A stretch of 36,254 bases of DNA, from the NCBI GenBank assembly GCA_014237365.1, contig JABZFQ010000190.1, positions 1-36,254 of the forward strand, in the 5' to 3' direction. Of the stretch, positions 8,702-19,491 are shown piece by piece. Under the pieces are notes generated by a model, which saw only the letters and a program-made list of their open reading frames with translations, was not told the origin of the DNA and searched no databases. The translations under genes and the position numbers were made by a program. Source of the stretch: Desulfobacteraceae bacterium. GTDB taxonomy: Bacteria > Desulfobacterota > Desulfobacteria > Desulfobacterales > ETH-SRB1. The number at the start of each line of letters is the position of its first letter. Position 1 is the stretch's first letter.

Positions 8702-9484
8702 ATGTCAAGTTTTTCTACGCCTGCCATTGTCCTCCGTCGTATTAATTTTGGTGACTATGATTTAATAATTAATTTTTTTACGTTAAATAAAGGAAAAATT
8801 TCCGCAATTGCAAAATCGGCAAAAAAGAGTGTTAAAAGATTTTCAGGAGTCCTGGAACCATTTTCTGTTTTGGAAGTAGTTTGCAGTTCCGGTTGCGGCA
8901 AAGGATTGCCTGTTTTACAGGAGGCAGCATTAAAACAGCCTTTTTCAAAAATTAGAACAGATATAAATAAAATCGCATATGCCAGCTACTGGGCTGAATT
9001 GATTAATATGTGGATGGAAGATGGTAAAAAACAGGTTCAAACATATCAACTTTTTCAGCACGTTCTTGGAGAATTAGATCTTGGCTATATATCCCAGGAT
9101 GCCCTGAGTATAATTTTTCAGATTAGATTTATGAAGCTATCCGGTTTTTGTCCTGATTTGAATCAATGCGGCAACTGCCGAATTGAGGTAGAAGAGATCA
9201 AGAAAGGCAAAATTGCTTTTGATATTGTTAAAGGCTGTCTTATTTGTGACAGATGCCCTTCTGTCAAGTCAGGTAAAATATATCTTTCCAGGGGAACAAT
9301 AAAACAGTTACTATGGGTTGAAAGCGGTGATTTAAAAAAGGCGGAAAGGATCAGATTTACAAAAACAGCTTTAAATGAGGGTTTGAAATTTCTTGAGGCG
9401 TTTGTGCCTTATCATTTGGGGATGGAGCCCCGGAGCTTGAAATTCCTGAGGCAGATAAGAGGTAATGGATTGAAAAACCGGTAA
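8702..9484 (+). CDS. recO: DNA repair protein RecO
   Basis: RecO works with RecF and RecR to load RecA onto SSB-coated single-stranded DNA in recombinational repair. At 260 residues it has normal length. The N-terminal OB-fold begins STPAIVLRRINFGDYDLIINFF, and the KISAIAKSAKKSVKRFSGVLEPF stretch is typical. A zinc-binding site is visible as CGNC (around residues 157-160) followed by CLICDRC (around 179-185), as in many bacterial RecO proteins. It follows mgtE with only three bases between stop and start. A GGAACG-family palindromic element lies 28 bases after its stop. Confidence 0.93.
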   Translation: MSSFSTPAIVLRRINFGDYDLIINFFTLNKGKISAIAKSAKKSVKRFSGVLEPFSVLEVVCSSGCGKGLPVLQEAALKQPFSKIRTDINKIAYASYWAELINMWMEDGKKQVQTYQLFQHVLGELDLGYISQDALSIIFQIRFMKLSGFCPDLNQCGNCRIEVEEIKKGKIAFDIVKGCLICDRCPSVKSGKIYLSRGTIKQLLWVESGDLKKAERIRFTKTALNEGLKFLEAFVPYHLGMEPRSLKFLRQIRGNGLKNR

Positions 9485-9512
9485 AGGTATCAACGGAATG
9501 GATTTTTATATC

Positions 9513-9711
9513 TTAGGAACGTGGACGAAATAACTTCCCCAACTATGCATCACAGCTTTAGGCCGCCTTTGTTTGATCTCAAATCCCAAAATTATTGAAA
9601 TAGCTCGCTATTCCATCAACTTTTGTGATCTGAGCCTATATTTGAGATTTGGGCAAATTCGACCCAAATCTGTGCGCCTACTTGGGGAAATTAATTCGTC
9701 CACGTTCCTTA
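9513..9711. mobile_element. GGAACG palindromic element, copy 1 (arm order ATGCATCAC first)
   Basis: The 193-bp core (9516-9708) is bounded by TTA on each side. The left end GGAACGTGGACGAAATAACT is matched by the inverted right end AATTCGTCCACGTTCC. The interior is itself a long imperfect palindrome around ATAGCTCGCTAT. The two arms differ near the tips: one carries CTATGCATCACAG and the other carries GTAGGCGCACAGA or a variant. No transposase is encoded; short open frames inside are by-products of the palindrome. It fills most of the gap between recO and cheA, and the remaining bases up to the cheA ribosome-binding site hold only a C-rich/G-rich short hairpin. Confidence 0.85.
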
Positions 9712-9796
9712 TCAGCAATTCTAATTTTGAAGAAAAACAACCCCTGCCCCCCCTCAAGTGGGGAATCCTTGTATGAGCCTGTTTGAGGAGAAAATT

Positions 9797-12700
9797 ATGA
9801 ACAGCCAAAATGATGCGCTTTTGCAAAGTTATATTGATGAATCCTTAGAACATTTATCTGACATTGAAAATGACATATTGGCTATTGAAGATGAAGGAAC
9901 AAAAATAAATAAAGAACTGGTAAATAAAGTATTTCGTGCCGCACATTCCATAAAAGGAGGAGCTGGTTTTTTAGGTCTCGCTAACATTAAAGAACTTTCT
10001 CATAAAATGGAAAATGTATTAGGTATGATCAGGAATCAGCAAATTGCTCCAAACGCAGAGATCATTACTATCCTGCTGTCAGCCTCAGATGCGCTTAAAG
10101 ATCTTATTAATAACGTTAGTGCCAGCGATGAAATAGACATATCAAAACATATTAAAGTGTTGAGCTCTGTTGATGAAACTTTGCTTCATACAGCAGATAA
10201 CAAGCTTGATCACGATACAACATCAAATATGATTGACATTTCATTTCCTGATGGAATTAGTGCTTTTACAGTACCCAAAAATGATATTATCAATGCCTGG
10301 AATGAGGGTCAATATATTTACCTGTTTGAAATTGATAAAGCTTATAATGAAAGCATAAAAGATAAAACTCCTCAAAACATCCTCGAAGAGCTGCAAAATT
10401 CCGGCAGTATTTTAGCCACAAATCTTGATAAAAATACTGCTTGTACATTTGAAGACTATAAAAATAAAGATAATCATCCATTTGCTGTATTGTTTGCCTG
10501 TGTATTAGAACCCGGTAACATTGATGCATTAGTTGAAATTGACAAAAAACATATTTTCAAACTCACAAAAGATTTAAATATCCAGCCCATTGATCATCCC
10601 GATGTTATAGAAGATTCAGACAGCGAAAAGCTTAAATCAAAATCTTCAGCAATAACAACTGCGAAAGAAGCTGTTTTTAAGGAACGCCTATTGAATAATA
10701 AAAAGAGAATTGATTTACACAACGCTGATGATAAGAGAACAAAAGGAAAACCGCTCACAGCTTCACAAATAAAAGATACAAAAACAAGCCTCAGGATTCA
10801 TGTCAAACTTTTAGATTCACTTATGACTTTGGCAGGCGAAATGGTGTTGAGCAGAAATCAACTTTTACAGACTATATCATCAGGCAATTACAATAATTTA
10901 GAAGCTATAGGGCAAAGAATAGATATAATTACTTCTGAGTTGCAGGAAGCTATCATGCTTACCCGTATGCAGCCAATAGCTGATGTATTTAACAAATTTT
11001 CTCGTTTGGTGCGTGATTTTGCCAAAAATTTGCAAAAAGAAATTGAATTAACGATTCAAGGGAAAGAAGTTGAATTAGATAAAACCATAATAGAGGCTAT
11101 AGGCGATCCGCTGACTCATCTGATTCGGAATTCCGTTGATCATGGAATAGAAATGCCCGGTGTAAGACATAAGGCTGGAAAAAATACCGTAGGAAAAATT
11201 ATATTAAAAGCCTATCATGAAGCCGGACATGTCAATATTGAAATTTCTGATGATGGAAAAGGTTTAGACGGCGAAAAACTGGCAGCAAAAGCGGTTTCTA
11301 AAGGTTTGTTAACCGAAGAACGAGCTAAAATAATGTCAAAAAAAGAAAAGATGTATTTGATATTTATGCCCGGTTTTTCAATGGCTGAGAAGATAACCGA
11401 TGTGTCCGGACGCGGAGTCGGCATGGATGTTGTCAAAACCAATTTGGACAAGCTAGGGGGAATTATAGATATAGATTCCTTGCCTGGAAAAGGTACAACA
11501 ATCAAGATTAAACTTCCTCTTACTTTGGCCATTATTCCAAGTCAGATCATTCTTGATCAAGGAAACCGATACGCCATTCCACAAGTCAATTTAGAGGAAC
11601 TCTGTAGAATTACTGCTAATCAAGTTAAGCACAAAATAGAGATCGTAGGACAAGCTGAAGTCTTAAGACTGCGTGGAAACTTGCTTCCACTGATAAGATT
11701 AGCTGATGTAATTGGAGTTGAACGAAGTTACTATAACAATGAAGATAAAAATCTGGAGAAAGACCAAAGACAAAATATTACAGATAGAAGATCAAGGCAA
11801 AATCAAGTGTTTGTTAATAATTCATCCGAAGATGAATATATAAAAAATGGATCAGAATTTATTAAACGCGATTCACAAGATAGGCGGTATCACACAGAAA
11901 GTGCTTTTAATATTGCTGTGATTTCAACAGGATCAATGAAATATGGTCTGATAATTGATAAACTTTATGACTCTGAAGAAATTGTTGTCAAACCTTTAGG
12001 CTGCCATCTCAAATGTTGTAAAGGATACCTGGGCGCTGCAATTATGGGTGATGGACGGGTAGCCCTTATTCTGGATGTCATCGAAATTGCAAAGATGGCT
12101 GAACTGTTTTCCATTGAAAGTTCCGACAAAGCCTTAGATACAACCATAAAAGATAATAAAAGAATCAAGACTGAAAAAAAGAGATCTTTGCTCGTTTTCA
12201 GAAATGCGGAAGAAGAACGATTTGCCGTTGCTCTTAACCAGGTTGTGCGTATTGAAAAGATCAAAAATACAGATATCGAAAGGGTGGGGAACAAAAAAGT
12301 TATACAATACCGTGGTAGAAATCTTGTTGTGTTGAGGATTGATGAAGTCGCTGATGTTAAACCTATAGCGCTGAAAAAAGACTTGCTTGTTATTATTTTT
12401 ATCCTTGCAAACAGGGAAGTTGGCCTGCTTGCTATTGGACCTATAGAAGTGAAAGATGTAAAAACATCAATAAAAATGGATGAAAACACTCTAAAACAAC
12501 CAGGAATATCAGGTTCTATAATAATAGATAAAAACACTACATTGTTAATAGATATGTTCGATTTAGTTCATACATTAAGTCCTGAGTGGTTTTATGAACA
12601 AAAGCCTGTTTTAATATCAGACAAAAAAGAAAATACTGTCTTAGTGGTAGAAGATTCCAATTTTTTCCGCAATCAGGTAAAAGGCTTTATTGAAAACGAG

Positions 12701-13027
12701 GGGTATAATGTCATCGAAGCAGAAGATGGTACTGTTGCATGGAGTCTTCTTTTGAAACATGTTGACAAGATATCTTTAATAGTTACTGACATAGAAATGC
12801 CGAATCTTGATGGTTTGGGTTTAACCGAAAAAATCAGAGAAGACGACCGGTATTCACATTTGCCTGTCATTGCATTGACTACTATGGCTGAAGATAAGGA
12901 GATTAAGAAAGCCAAAGAAATTGGAATAAATGATTACCTGATCAAACTAGACAAAGAAAAGCTGATAGAAACTATTCGTGGTTATTTAGTGGATAATTAC
13001 AAGGAGGAAGCATGTTCAAAAACATGA
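9797..13027 (+). CDS. cheA: Chemotaxis histidine kinase CheA with two CheW domains and a receiver
   Basis: CheA autophosphorylates in response to receptors and passes phosphate to response regulators. From ATG 9797 (GAGGAG 8 bases upstream) it is 1076 residues, longer than E. coli CheA. In order: an Hpt domain with [14 protein letters not shown] (phospho-His near 50); a variable P2-like region (about 130-330); a dimerisation domain ([20 protein letters not shown] near 330-350); an ATPase domain with N box [12 protein letters not shown] near 440 and G boxes SDDGKGLDG and GRGVGMDVV; a CheW-like P5 domain; a second CheW-like domain (about 795-935); and a C-terminal receiver with phospho-Asp in VTDIEMP near 997. 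The receiver suggests internal phosphate relay or sink. It overlaps the next gene by 16 bases. An ATG at 9758 is in frame but poorly placed. Confidence 0.95.
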   Translation: MNSQNDALLQSYIDESLEHLSDIENDILAIEDEGTKINKELVNKVFRAAHSIKGGAGFLGLANIKELSHKMENVLGMIRNQQIAPNAEIITILLSASDALKDLINNVSASDEIDISKHIKVLSSVDETLLHTADNKLDHDTTSNMIDISFPDGISAFTVPKNDIINAWNEGQYIYLFEIDKAYNESIKDKTPQNILEELQNSGSILATNLDKNTACTFEDYKNKDNHPFAVLFACVLEPGNIDALVEIDKKHIFKLTKDLNIQPIDHPDVIEDSDSEKLKSKSSAITTAKEAVFKERLLNNKKRIDLHNADDKRTKGKPLTASQIKDTKTSLRIHVKLLDSLMTLAGEMVLSRNQLLQTISSGNYNNLEAIGQRIDIITSELQEAIMLTRMQPIADVFNKFSRLVRDFAKNLQKEIELTIQGKEVELDKTIIEAIGDPLTHLIRNSVDHGIEMPGVRHKAGKNTVGKIILKAYHEAGHVNIEISDDGKGLDGEKLAAKAVSKGLLTEERAKIMSKKEKMYLIFMPGFSMAEKITDVSGRGVGMDVVKTNLDKLGGIIDIDSLPGKGTTIKIKLPLTLAIIPSQIILDQGNRYAIPQVNLEELCRITANQVKHKIEIVGQAEVLRLRGNLLPLIRLADVIGVERSYYNNEDKNLEKDQRQNITDRRSRQNQVFVNNSSEDEYIKNGSEFIKRDSQDRRYHTESAFNIAVISTGSMKYGLIIDKLYDSEEIVVKPLGCHLKCCKGYLGAAIMGDGRVALILDVIEIAKMAELFSIESSDKALDTTIKDNKRIKTEKKRSLLVFRNAEEERFAVALNQVVRIEKIKNTDIERVGNKKVIQYRGRNLVVLRIDEVADVKPIALKKDLLVIIFILANREVGLLAIGPIEVKDVKTSIKMDENTLKQPGISGSIIIDKNTTLLIDMFDLVHTLSPEWFYEQKPVLISDKKENTVLVVEDSNFFRNQVKGFIENEGYNVIEAEDGTVAWSLLLKHVDKISLIVTDIEMPNLDGLGLTEKIREDDRYSHLPVIALTTMAEDKEIKKAKEIGINDYLIKLDKEKLIETIRGYLVDNYKEEACSKT

Positions 13028-14949
13028 AATTAGGATCAAAACAAGGGCTGGGATTTGGCATAATTATTCTTTTAACTGCAATCCTCGGCATACAAAGCTG
13101 GATGAGTTTGGGAAAACTGTCGGATGTGATTAAAATTTATGAGGAGCAATCCAGTCTCGTAGAACATGTTTTTGAAATACGCCGGCATGAAAAGAATTTT
13201 ATTCTTCGTCAAGAACAACAATATGCTGACAAAGTTTTTAATCTCTTAGATGATATAAAATTAGAAGTAAAAAATATTCATGATGCATCTACAAAAGCCA
13301 CAGATTTTTCAAATGTAGTTACATCTTATCAAAAGGCATTTGAACAAATTGTAAATCTGACAAATCAGCAAAACGAAAAGAAAAAGATATTCATTAATTG
13401 TTCCAGAAGTGCTATTTCCCTTTCGGAAGAACTTATAAAGACAGCTATTGCTGAAGTTCAAGTTTCAGATAATATTGTTCAGTTAAGAGAAAAACACAAA
13501 ATTTCGAGCGATTTAAACCTGCTTTTAAGATATTTTCTTGAAATACGCAGCCAGGAAAAAAATTATCTGTCGCGTAAGGAGCAAAAATATGCCGAAGCTG
13601 TTTTTGCAATGTGCTCTGAAACAAAAACACTTATCAGCAGAATAAAAGAAAAATTAAAACAGGATAAAGGCATTTATAATTTACTGGAAAATTATCAAAC
13701 AGCATTTGAGGAACTGGTTCAACTTGTTCACCAACAAGAATTGCAAGAAGAAATAATGGTTGAATCTGCTCAAAATTTTATTGAAAATTCTAAAGAATTC
13801 CTGGCAGCAACTAAAATTGATGTAAATTCAACCATTGCTTCATCAAACCTCCTAATAATTATTTTAACTTTTTTATGTGTTGCAATTGGAGCATTTTTGT
13901 CGTTTGTCATTACTAGGGCAATTGCCAGGCCCATGCAAAATGGTGTAAATTTTGCAATGAAGTTGTCTGAAGGCGATTTTACACAAACTCTTGATGTCAA
14001 ACAAAAAGATGAAATTGGTGTTTTAGCCAAAGCGCTGAATCATATGGTTGTAAATTTACGCAAAATATTTGAAGAATTAGCTTCAGGAGTGGATACATTA
14101 TCGTCATCTTCAACTGAACTTTCCACTATATCACAACATATGGCTTTAGGAGCTAAACAAACTTCTGCAAAATCAAATGATGTTACAGCAGCAGCAGAAC
14201 AAATGAGCGCCAGCATGGCATCTGTTGCTTCCGCATCTGAACAGACATCAACAAATGTCAGTATGGTTTCAACGGCAGCAGAAGAAATATCCGCGACTAT
14301 CAGTGAAATTGCACAAAATTCTGAAAAAGCCCGTTTGATTACCGGCAAAGCTGTTTTAGAAGCGGAAAATGCTTTATCTACAATACACAAGTTAGGTAAA
14401 TCAGCCTTGGAAATAGGAAAGGTAACTTCTACTATTACCGAGATATCAGAACAGACCAATCTTTTAGCCTTAAATGCTACAATTGAAGCGGCACGCGCTG
14501 GTGAAGCCGGAAGAGGATTTGCCGTAGTGGCAAATGAAATCAAAGAGTTGGCAAAACAAACCGCTGAAGCAACTGAAGAAATAAAAAACAAGATTGAAGG
14601 AATACAAAGTTCCACTAAAGGAACTGTAGAACAGATTGAACAGATTTCAAAAATTATTAATGATGTAAATGGAATTGTCACCACAATAGCAACAGCAGTT
14701 GAGGAACAGTCGGTAACCACTAAGGAAATTGCCCATAATGTAGTGCAGGCTTCCCAAGGCATTCAGGAAGTAAACGAGAATGTAAATCAAAGTTCAATGG
14801 CAGCTAATGAAATTGCCAAAGACATTTCTGAAGTAAATCGTGCTTCTGTTGAAATGTCTGAAAACAGTTCCCAGGTAAATCTGAGCGCTGAAGAGTTGAG
14901 TAACTTAGCTGAAAAATTAAGAAAAATAGCCGGAAACTTTAAAGTATAA
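13012..14949 (+). CDS. Methyl-accepting chemotaxis protein with helical bimodular (HBM-like) sensor
   Basis: This is an inner-membrane receptor that controls CheA. It has 645 residues, with a first membrane helix at about 11-31 ([18 protein letters not shown]). The periplasmic domain (about 35-275) is all helical, with two related motifs, [20 protein letters not shown] and [20 protein letters not shown], as in HBM sensor domains. A second membrane helix follows (about 280-300), then a HAMP domain and a long cytoplasmic coiled-coil signalling domain. Its hairpin tip reads [20 protein letters not shown], the CheA/CheW contact. The start lies inside the end of cheA with AAGGAGG just upstream, so translation is probably coupled. 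The ligand is unknown; known HBM sensors bind organic acids, but this is not evidence for this protein. Confidence 0.94.
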   Translation: MFKNMKLGSKQGLGFGIIILLTAILGIQSWMSLGKLSDVIKIYEEQSSLVEHVFEIRRHEKNFILRQEQQYADKVFNLLDDIKLEVKNIHDASTKATDFSNVVTSYQKAFEQIVNLTNQQNEKKKIFINCSRSAISLSEELIKTAIAEVQVSDNIVQLREKHKISSDLNLLLRYFLEIRSQEKNYLSRKEQKYAEAVFAMCSETKTLISRIKEKLKQDKGIYNLLENYQTAFEELVQLVHQQELQEEIMVESAQNFIENSKEFLAATKIDVNSTIASSNLLIIILTFLCVAIGAFLSFVITRAIARPMQNGVNFAMKLSEGDFTQTLDVKQKDEIGVLAKALNHMVVNLRKIFEELASGVDTLSSSSTELSTISQHMALGAKQTSAKSNDVTAAAEQMSASMASVASASEQTSTNVSMVSTAAEEISATISEIAQNSEKARLITGKAVLEAENALSTIHKLGKSALEIGKVTSTITEISEQTNLLALNATIEAARAGEAGRGFAVVANEIKELAKQTAEATEEIKNKIEGIQSSTKGTVEQIEQISKIINDVNGIVTTIATAVEEQSVTTKEIAHNVVQASQGIQEVNENVNQSSMAANEIAKDISEVNRASVEMSENSSQVNLSAEELSNLAEKLRKIAGNFKV

Positions 14950-14957
14950 TTTTTAAA

Positions 14958-15425
14958 ATGACTGAGAAAGAGCCCATAATTATAAATCATAACAATAAAA
15001 CAGCAAAGCTGGCAACTTTTTATATTGGAAAAGATCTTTGGGGTATAGATATCCTCAATGTTCAGGAAATAAATAAAATATTTGATATAACACCTGTACC
15101 TCAATCGCCGGATTATGTGAAAGGTATTATCAACCTGCGCGGCAAAATCGTTACCATAATAGATCTCGGCGAAAAACTTGGTCTTTCTCCATCAAAGCAA
15201 AGCGCAGACCGATGCAATATTATAGTAAATATGCAAAACGAGTGTATCGGACTTATGGTTGACAGCATTCAGGATATAACGATTATTGATTGGAATGAAG
15301 TTGAAGCATCTCCTGCCAACATTGAAAGTGTACATGAAAAGTTCCTTAAAGGTGTTTTTAAAACGGAAAAAAGTTTGATTGGAATATTGGACTTAGAAGA
15401 AGTACTTGGCTCTTATAATATGTAA
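14958..15425 (+). CDS. cheW: Chemotaxis coupling protein CheW
   Basis: CheW links receptors to CheA in the membrane-associated signalling array. The 155-residue product is a single CheW domain of two SH3-like barrels: KLATFYIGKDLWGIDILNVQ near 15-35, then the family-typical VPQSPDYVKGIINLRGKIVTI near 50-70, and GLMVDSIQDI near 95. Length and content are normal. It sits 8 bases after the receptor gene and 28 bases before cheB, in the middle of the operon, which fits its role as adaptor for the upstream CheA and receptor. Confidence 0.95.
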   Translation: MTEKEPIIINHNNKTAKLATFYIGKDLWGIDILNVQEINKIFDITPVPQSPDYVKGIINLRGKIVTIIDLGEKLGLSPSKQSADRCNIIVNMQNECIGLMVDSIQDITIIDWNEVEASPANIESVHEKFLKGVFKTEKSLIGILDLEEVLGSYNM

Positions 15426-15453
15426 CTTTTCAATATGAATAAACGGATATCAC

Positions 15454-16566
15454 ATGGCAAATTCAAAACTCAGAATATTAGTAGTCGATGATACAGTGGT
15501 TTACCGTACAATTCTTAGTAATGTTGTGGCTGAACTTCCTGATGTTGAACTTGCGGGTGTAGCTCATAATGGCAGGATAGCTATGTCAAAAATTATTTCT
15601 CTGAAACCGGATCTTTTACTGCTCGACATTGAAATGCCGGAAATGAATGGTCTTGAAGTTCTGGCTGAAATTAGAAGCCAGTCGCCTCATGTTGGAGCTA
15701 TAGTTGTGAGCATACTTACAAATGAGGGTGGAGAAATGACAATTAAAGCGCTGGAACTTGGCGCATTTGATTTTATATGCAAGCCGCAACACAATGATAT
15801 AAACAAGAATAAAAAAGCCATTAAAAACACCCTTGCTCCTATGATCAAATCATTTGCACGTATGAGAGAAATAAATTCTATTTTAGAACAAAGCTCTTTT
15901 GCTTCAAATAATGCGATAAGTAATAAAAAACAGCAAAACTTTGCTGAAACATTCCACCGCAATGATTCAATAACCGCTTTTCCTAATAAAAAGTCGGCAA
16001 TTGTGGCAATTGGCATTTCTACCGGCGGGCCAAAAGCTTTGATCCAAATGATGCCGAAAATCCCTCACAATCTCGGAGTTCCCATATTAATTGTACAGCA
16101 TATGCCGCCATTTTTCACGAAAGCTCTTGCAAACAGTCTTGATTCCAAATGTTCTATTAAAGTAAAAGAGGCTCAACATGGTGAAATCGTTCAATCAAAT
16201 ACAGCGCTAATTGCTCCTGGAGGCAAACAGATGAAGATTGAGCCATCTGTTGACGGAAAGCATAACATGATCAGAATTACCGATGATTCTCCTGAAAACA
16301 GTTGCAAACCATCTGCTGATTATCTTTTTAGATCAATTGCCAATCATTATGCTGGGCGTGCCACTGGAGTGATTATGACGGGTATGGGTTCAGATGGTGC
16401 AAACGGCTTGAAACTTATGAAACAAAACGGTGCATTTATAATTGCTCAAGATGAAAAAACATCTGTTATATATGGAATGCCGAAAAAAGCAATTAAAGCC
16501 GGTATTGTTGATGTTGTTGCGCCGCTTGATGAAATGGCTGAAGAGATTTGCCGTACTGTAAGGTAG
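15454..16566 (+). CDS. cheB: Protein-glutamate methylesterase CheB
   Basis: CheB removes methyl groups (and deamidates glutamines) on receptors during adaptation, when its receiver is phosphorylated. The 370-residue product has an N-terminal receiver (RILVVDDTVVYRTIL; phospho-Asp in LLLDIEMPEMNG near 56) and a long linker. The C-terminal esterase domain has its catalytic triad in AIGISTGGPKAL (Ser near 188), LIVQHMPPFF (His near 214) and MTGMGSDGANGL (Asp near 310). All expected residues are visible. It is followed immediately by cheR, giving the receptor modification pair together with the receptor and kinase. Confidence 0.95.
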   Translation: MANSKLRILVVDDTVVYRTILSNVVAELPDVELAGVAHNGRIAMSKIISLKPDLLLLDIEMPEMNGLEVLAEIRSQSPHVGAIVVSILTNEGGEMTIKALELGAFDFICKPQHNDINKNKKAIKNTLAPMIKSFARMREINSILEQSSFASNNAISNKKQQNFAETFHRNDSITAFPNKKSAIVAIGISTGGPKALIQMMPKIPHNLGVPILIVQHMPPFFTKALANSLDSKCSIKVKEAQHGEIVQSNTALIAPGGKQMKIEPSVDGKHNMIRITDDSPENSCKPSADYLFRSIANHYAGRATGVIMTGMGSDGANGLKLMKQNGAFIIAQDEKTSVIYGMPKKAIKAGIVDVVAPLDEMAEEICRTVR

Positions 16567-16574
16567 AGTTTTTT

Positions 16575-17417
16575 GTGAAAAAAATTACTCCGGATGAAGT
16601 TAGAATTTTTTCCAAATACATATATGATATATCGAAAATTGCACTTGATCAAAGCAAGGCATATCTTATTGAATCAAGACTAAGTGAACTGCTTAAAGCA
16701 CAAAACTGTTCATCTTTTTACGAATTATATCAAAGGGCAAAAGCCGATCTTACTAAATCACTCGAAAAAAAAATTATAGATAAAATCACCACAAAGGAAA
16801 CTTATTTTTTTCGAGATAACAGACCTTTTGAATTGCTTCAACATAAAATCTTGCCGGATCTTATTGATATGCGTACAACCAAATCCTCAAATTTTTTTCC
16901 AATATCTATCCGTATTTGGAGCGCTGCTTGCTCGACAGGACAAGAGATTTACAGTATTGCAATTGTCATAAAGGAACTATTGCCTGCTTTAACAAAATAT
17001 AATATCAAAATATTAGGGACGGATATATCAAACACAGCTATTGCTCAGGCAAGCTATGGCGTATTCAATAAGTTCGAAATAGAACGCGGTCTTACGCACG
17101 ATAAATTAGAGAAATATTTTATTCCATTTAAAGATAAATGGAAAGTTAAAGATGAATTAAGAGCTATGGTCAGTTTCAGCAAACACAATTTAATGTTCCC
17201 TTTTACTCATATTGGTAAGTTTGATATAATATTTTGCAGGAATGTGGGCATATATTTCAACATTGAGGACCGAAAAAAACTTTTTAACAAAATAGCAGAT
17301 GTTCTGGCACAAGACGGTTATTTAATCATAGGAGCAACTGAATCTTTAACTAATGTCTGTTCCGGATTTGAGCCTAAAAGGGCTTTGAAATCAGTTTATT
17401 ATCAGTTTAAAAAGTAA
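16575..17417 (+). CDS. cheR: Chemotaxis protein methyltransferase CheR
   Basis: CheR uses S-adenosylmethionine to methylate glutamates on chemoreceptors. From GTG 16575 it is 280 residues. It has the small helical N-terminal domain (including KITTKETYFFRDNRPFELL near 70-90), then the SAM-binding domain with IRIWSAACSTGQEIYSIA near 110-127, GTDISNTAI and FDIIFCRNVGIYFN near 210-225. The CheR family usually has NVLIYF where this has NVGIYF, a mild change. GTG 16575 is preferred because AGGTAG lies about 8 bases upstream and it starts after the cheB stop. An in-frame ATG at 16548 would overlap cheB and add nine poorly conserved residues. Confidence 0.93.
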   Translation: MKKITPDEVRIFSKYIYDISKIALDQSKAYLIESRLSELLKAQNCSSFYELYQRAKADLTKSLEKKIIDKITTKETYFFRDNRPFELLQHKILPDLIDMRTTKSSNFFPISIRIWSAACSTGQEIYSIAIVIKELLPALTKYNIKILGTDISNTAIAQASYGVFNKFEIERGLTHDKLEKYFIPFKDKWKVKDELRAMVSFSKHNLMFPFTHIGKFDIIFCRNVGIYFNIEDRKKLFNKIADVLAQDGYLIIGATESLTNVCSGFEPKRALKSVYYQFKK

Positions 17418-17447
17418 CTTTTTAATGGTCATAAATTGGGAGGAAGC

Positions 17448-19433
17448 ATGGCGGCCAACCCAATGAAAATATTGGTTGTGGATGACAGTTCCATGATACG
17501 CGAAATAATCAAAAGCGAACTCGAAGAAGGCGGATATAATGTTGTTGAAGCTGTAAATGGAATTGAAGCTTTAATTCAAATAACCAAATCTTCGCCTCCC
17601 GACTTAATTACCTTAGACATTGAAATGCCAAAATTAAATGGCTTTGATACATGTCAAAAAACTCGCGAAAAACACTATGCCCATTTTTTCACAAATTACA
17701 AATACAGTCAGGTTCCAATCATTTTTGTGACAAGTAAGGACACAATGGAAGACCGTAAAAAGGGTTTTTTGCTTGGCGCCGCCGATTTCATTGTAAAGCC
17801 TTTTGATAAGGGTGAAATTCTTAGGATTGTCAATAAAATACTCAAGCCTGAAAATTTTTTAAAAGGCATTACAGCATTGGTTGTTGATGATAGCAAAATA
17901 GCAAGGGAAATAGTATCGGAACTTCTTCAAAGAGAAGGACTGACTGTTATTGAAGCCAAAGACGGCATTCAAGCTTACGAAATTATATGCAATCGTATGT
18001 TGGAAATTGATATAGTACTTACAGATTTCCTAATGCCGTTGATGAATGGAAGCGAGTTGTGCAGCAAAATAAGAAAAGATCTGAATTTGCGTGATTTGCC
18101 TGTCATTTTATTAACTGCCATGAATGAGCATTCCTGTCTGCTTAACCTGTTTAAAGCTGGAGCAACTGATTATATAGTCAAGCCGTTTGTTAAAGAAGAG
18201 CTGCTTGCCCGTATCAACGTTCATTTGCAGAGAACCTTGCTCAATAAGCGTCTCAAACAAACAGTTATAGAGCTTAAAAAACTTAATCGAATGAAAGATG
18301 ATTTAATGGCGGTTTGTTCTCATGATTTGCGTTCACCATTAAACGGTATTTTAGGATTCACTGAATTGCTGCTTGAAAAAAAACATATTGCCGCAGAAGA
18401 TCAGCAGAGTCTTTTCCAGATTAAGAAGTCTGGTGAAATTCTATTAAACTTCATTAACGACCTTCTTGATGTTAGCAAGATTAAATCTGGCAGGTTTGAA
18501 ATCAAGATGGAACCTGTTTCCGTGCTTGAAGTAGTCAATGTTAGCATTAACGCTTTAAAACATCTCTCTGATCATAAGCAGCAACAACTCGAATTGATCA
18601 ACAATTTTCCAGATAATACGATTTTAGGAAACCATGTTGATTTGATTAGGGTAATAAATAATCTCTTGTCAAATGCCATAAAATTTACGCCGACAAAGGG
18701 ACAAATTAAATTGGTAATTGAACCTGACGCTGCAAATTATATAAAAATTTCCGTTATAGATTCCGGAATTGGCATTTCCGAAGATATCATACCGCATTTA
18801 TTCGATAAATTCACTAATACAACGCAGGATGGAACAAACGGAGAAAAAGGAACGGGTCTTGGACTTTCGATTGTCAAGGAAATTATCGAACAACATGATG
18901 GCAGGTTAAATGTGAGCAGCACAAAGGGACGGGGCTCTTGTTTTGAAATCATTTTTCCATTAGCTGCTGAGGCTGAAAAAGAAGTTTCTCATGCCCTGGA
19001 AAACAATACTGGGTTAATGGAAAAACATTCAGCGCCGGTTGAAACAGAACATGCAAAAACTTGCAACATACTGATGGCAGAAGATAATCCAATAAATATT
19101 ATGCTTGTAAAAAAAATACTTCAAAGCGCAGGTCATAATATTACAGTAGTTGAAAATGGCAGTATTGCTTTGGAAACCTCCCAAAAAGGTGATTTTGATA
19201 TAATTTTAATGGACATACAAATGCCGGAGATGGATGGCCTTAAAGCAACAAAAGCAATCAGAAATTCGGGCATGCATGACATTCCAATTATAGCTCTTAC
19301 CGGCAATACAAGCCAGGACAATATTGACACCTATCTTAATGTTGGCATGAATGACTTTCTCGGCAAGCCCTTTGATCCAAAAGATCTTCACGCCAAAATT
19401 GATAAGTGGTGTTTCAAAAGAAAAAAATCTTAA
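17448..19433 (+). CDS. Soluble hybrid histidine kinase, REC-REC-HisKA-HATPase-REC
   Basis: This is a multidomain phosphorelay protein of 661 residues with no membrane segment. Receiver 1 (about 6-130) has phospho-Asp in TLDIEMPKLNG near 57. Receiver 2 (about 142-260) has Asp in LTDFLMPLMNG near 192. A short coiled link leads to a HisKA domain with SHDLRSPLNGILGFTELL (His near 291). The ATPase domain has NLLSNAIKFTP, DSGIGISEDIIP and GTGLGLSIVKEI. A final receiver has Asp in MDIQMPEMDG near 588. ATG 17448 is preceded by GGGAGGA; a TTG 12 bases earlier lies on that site and is rejected. As the last gene of the chemosensory operon it may be an output or partner of CheA; no stand-alone CheY is present. 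Confidence 0.93.
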   Translation: MAANPMKILVVDDSSMIREIIKSELEEGGYNVVEAVNGIEALIQITKSSPPDLITLDIEMPKLNGFDTCQKTREKHYAHFFTNYKYSQVPIIFVTSKDTMEDRKKGFLLGAADFIVKPFDKGEILRIVNKILKPENFLKGITALVVDDSKIAREIVSELLQREGLTVIEAKDGIQAYEIICNRMLEIDIVLTDFLMPLMNGSELCSKIRKDLNLRDLPVILLTAMNEHSCLLNLFKAGATDYIVKPFVKEELLARINVHLQRTLLNKRLKQTVIELKKLNRMKDDLMAVCSHDLRSPLNGILGFTELLLEKKHIAAEDQQSLFQIKKSGEILLNFINDLLDVSKIKSGRFEIKMEPVSVLEVVNVSINALKHLSDHKQQQLELINNFPDNTILGNHVDLIRVINNLLSNAIKFTPTKGQIKLVIEPDAANYIKISVIDSGIGISEDIIPHLFDKFTNTTQDGTNGEKGTGLGLSIVKEIIEQHDGRLNVSSTKGRGSCFEIIFPLAAEAEKEVSHALENNTGLMEKHSAPVETEHAKTCNILMAEDNPINIMLVKKILQSAGHNITVVENGSIALETSQKGDFDIILMDIQMPEMDGLKATKAIRNSGMHDIPIIALTGNTSQDNIDTYLNVGMNDFLGKPFDPKDLHAKIDKWCFKRKKS

Positions 19434-19491
19434 AGTCCGTAGAAAGCAATCAATATCCATATTCATAGCTATTGAAATAGTTCTGTCCCCC

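Noticed and set aside
9775-9786. GAGCCTGTTTGA just before the cheA ribosome-binding site as a GAGCCT element remnant
   Set aside because: Only 12 bases match, there is no TTA/TAA border and no second arm, so chance is likely.
9573-9826. Short open frames on both strands between recO and cheA
   Set aside because: They arise from the palindromic element; similar frames appear in other copies of the element.
11965-12537. Antisense frame of 190 codons opposite cheA
   Set aside because: The composition is typical of an antisense shadow (Ser, Ile and Phe rich). The sense strand carries clear CheW-like coding.
14040-14762. Long antisense frame (240 codons) opposite the receptor gene
   Set aside because: It is the shadow of a repetitive coiled-coil coding sequence. 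The product is an implausible run of Ser, Ala, Val and Ile, and there is no ribosome-binding site.
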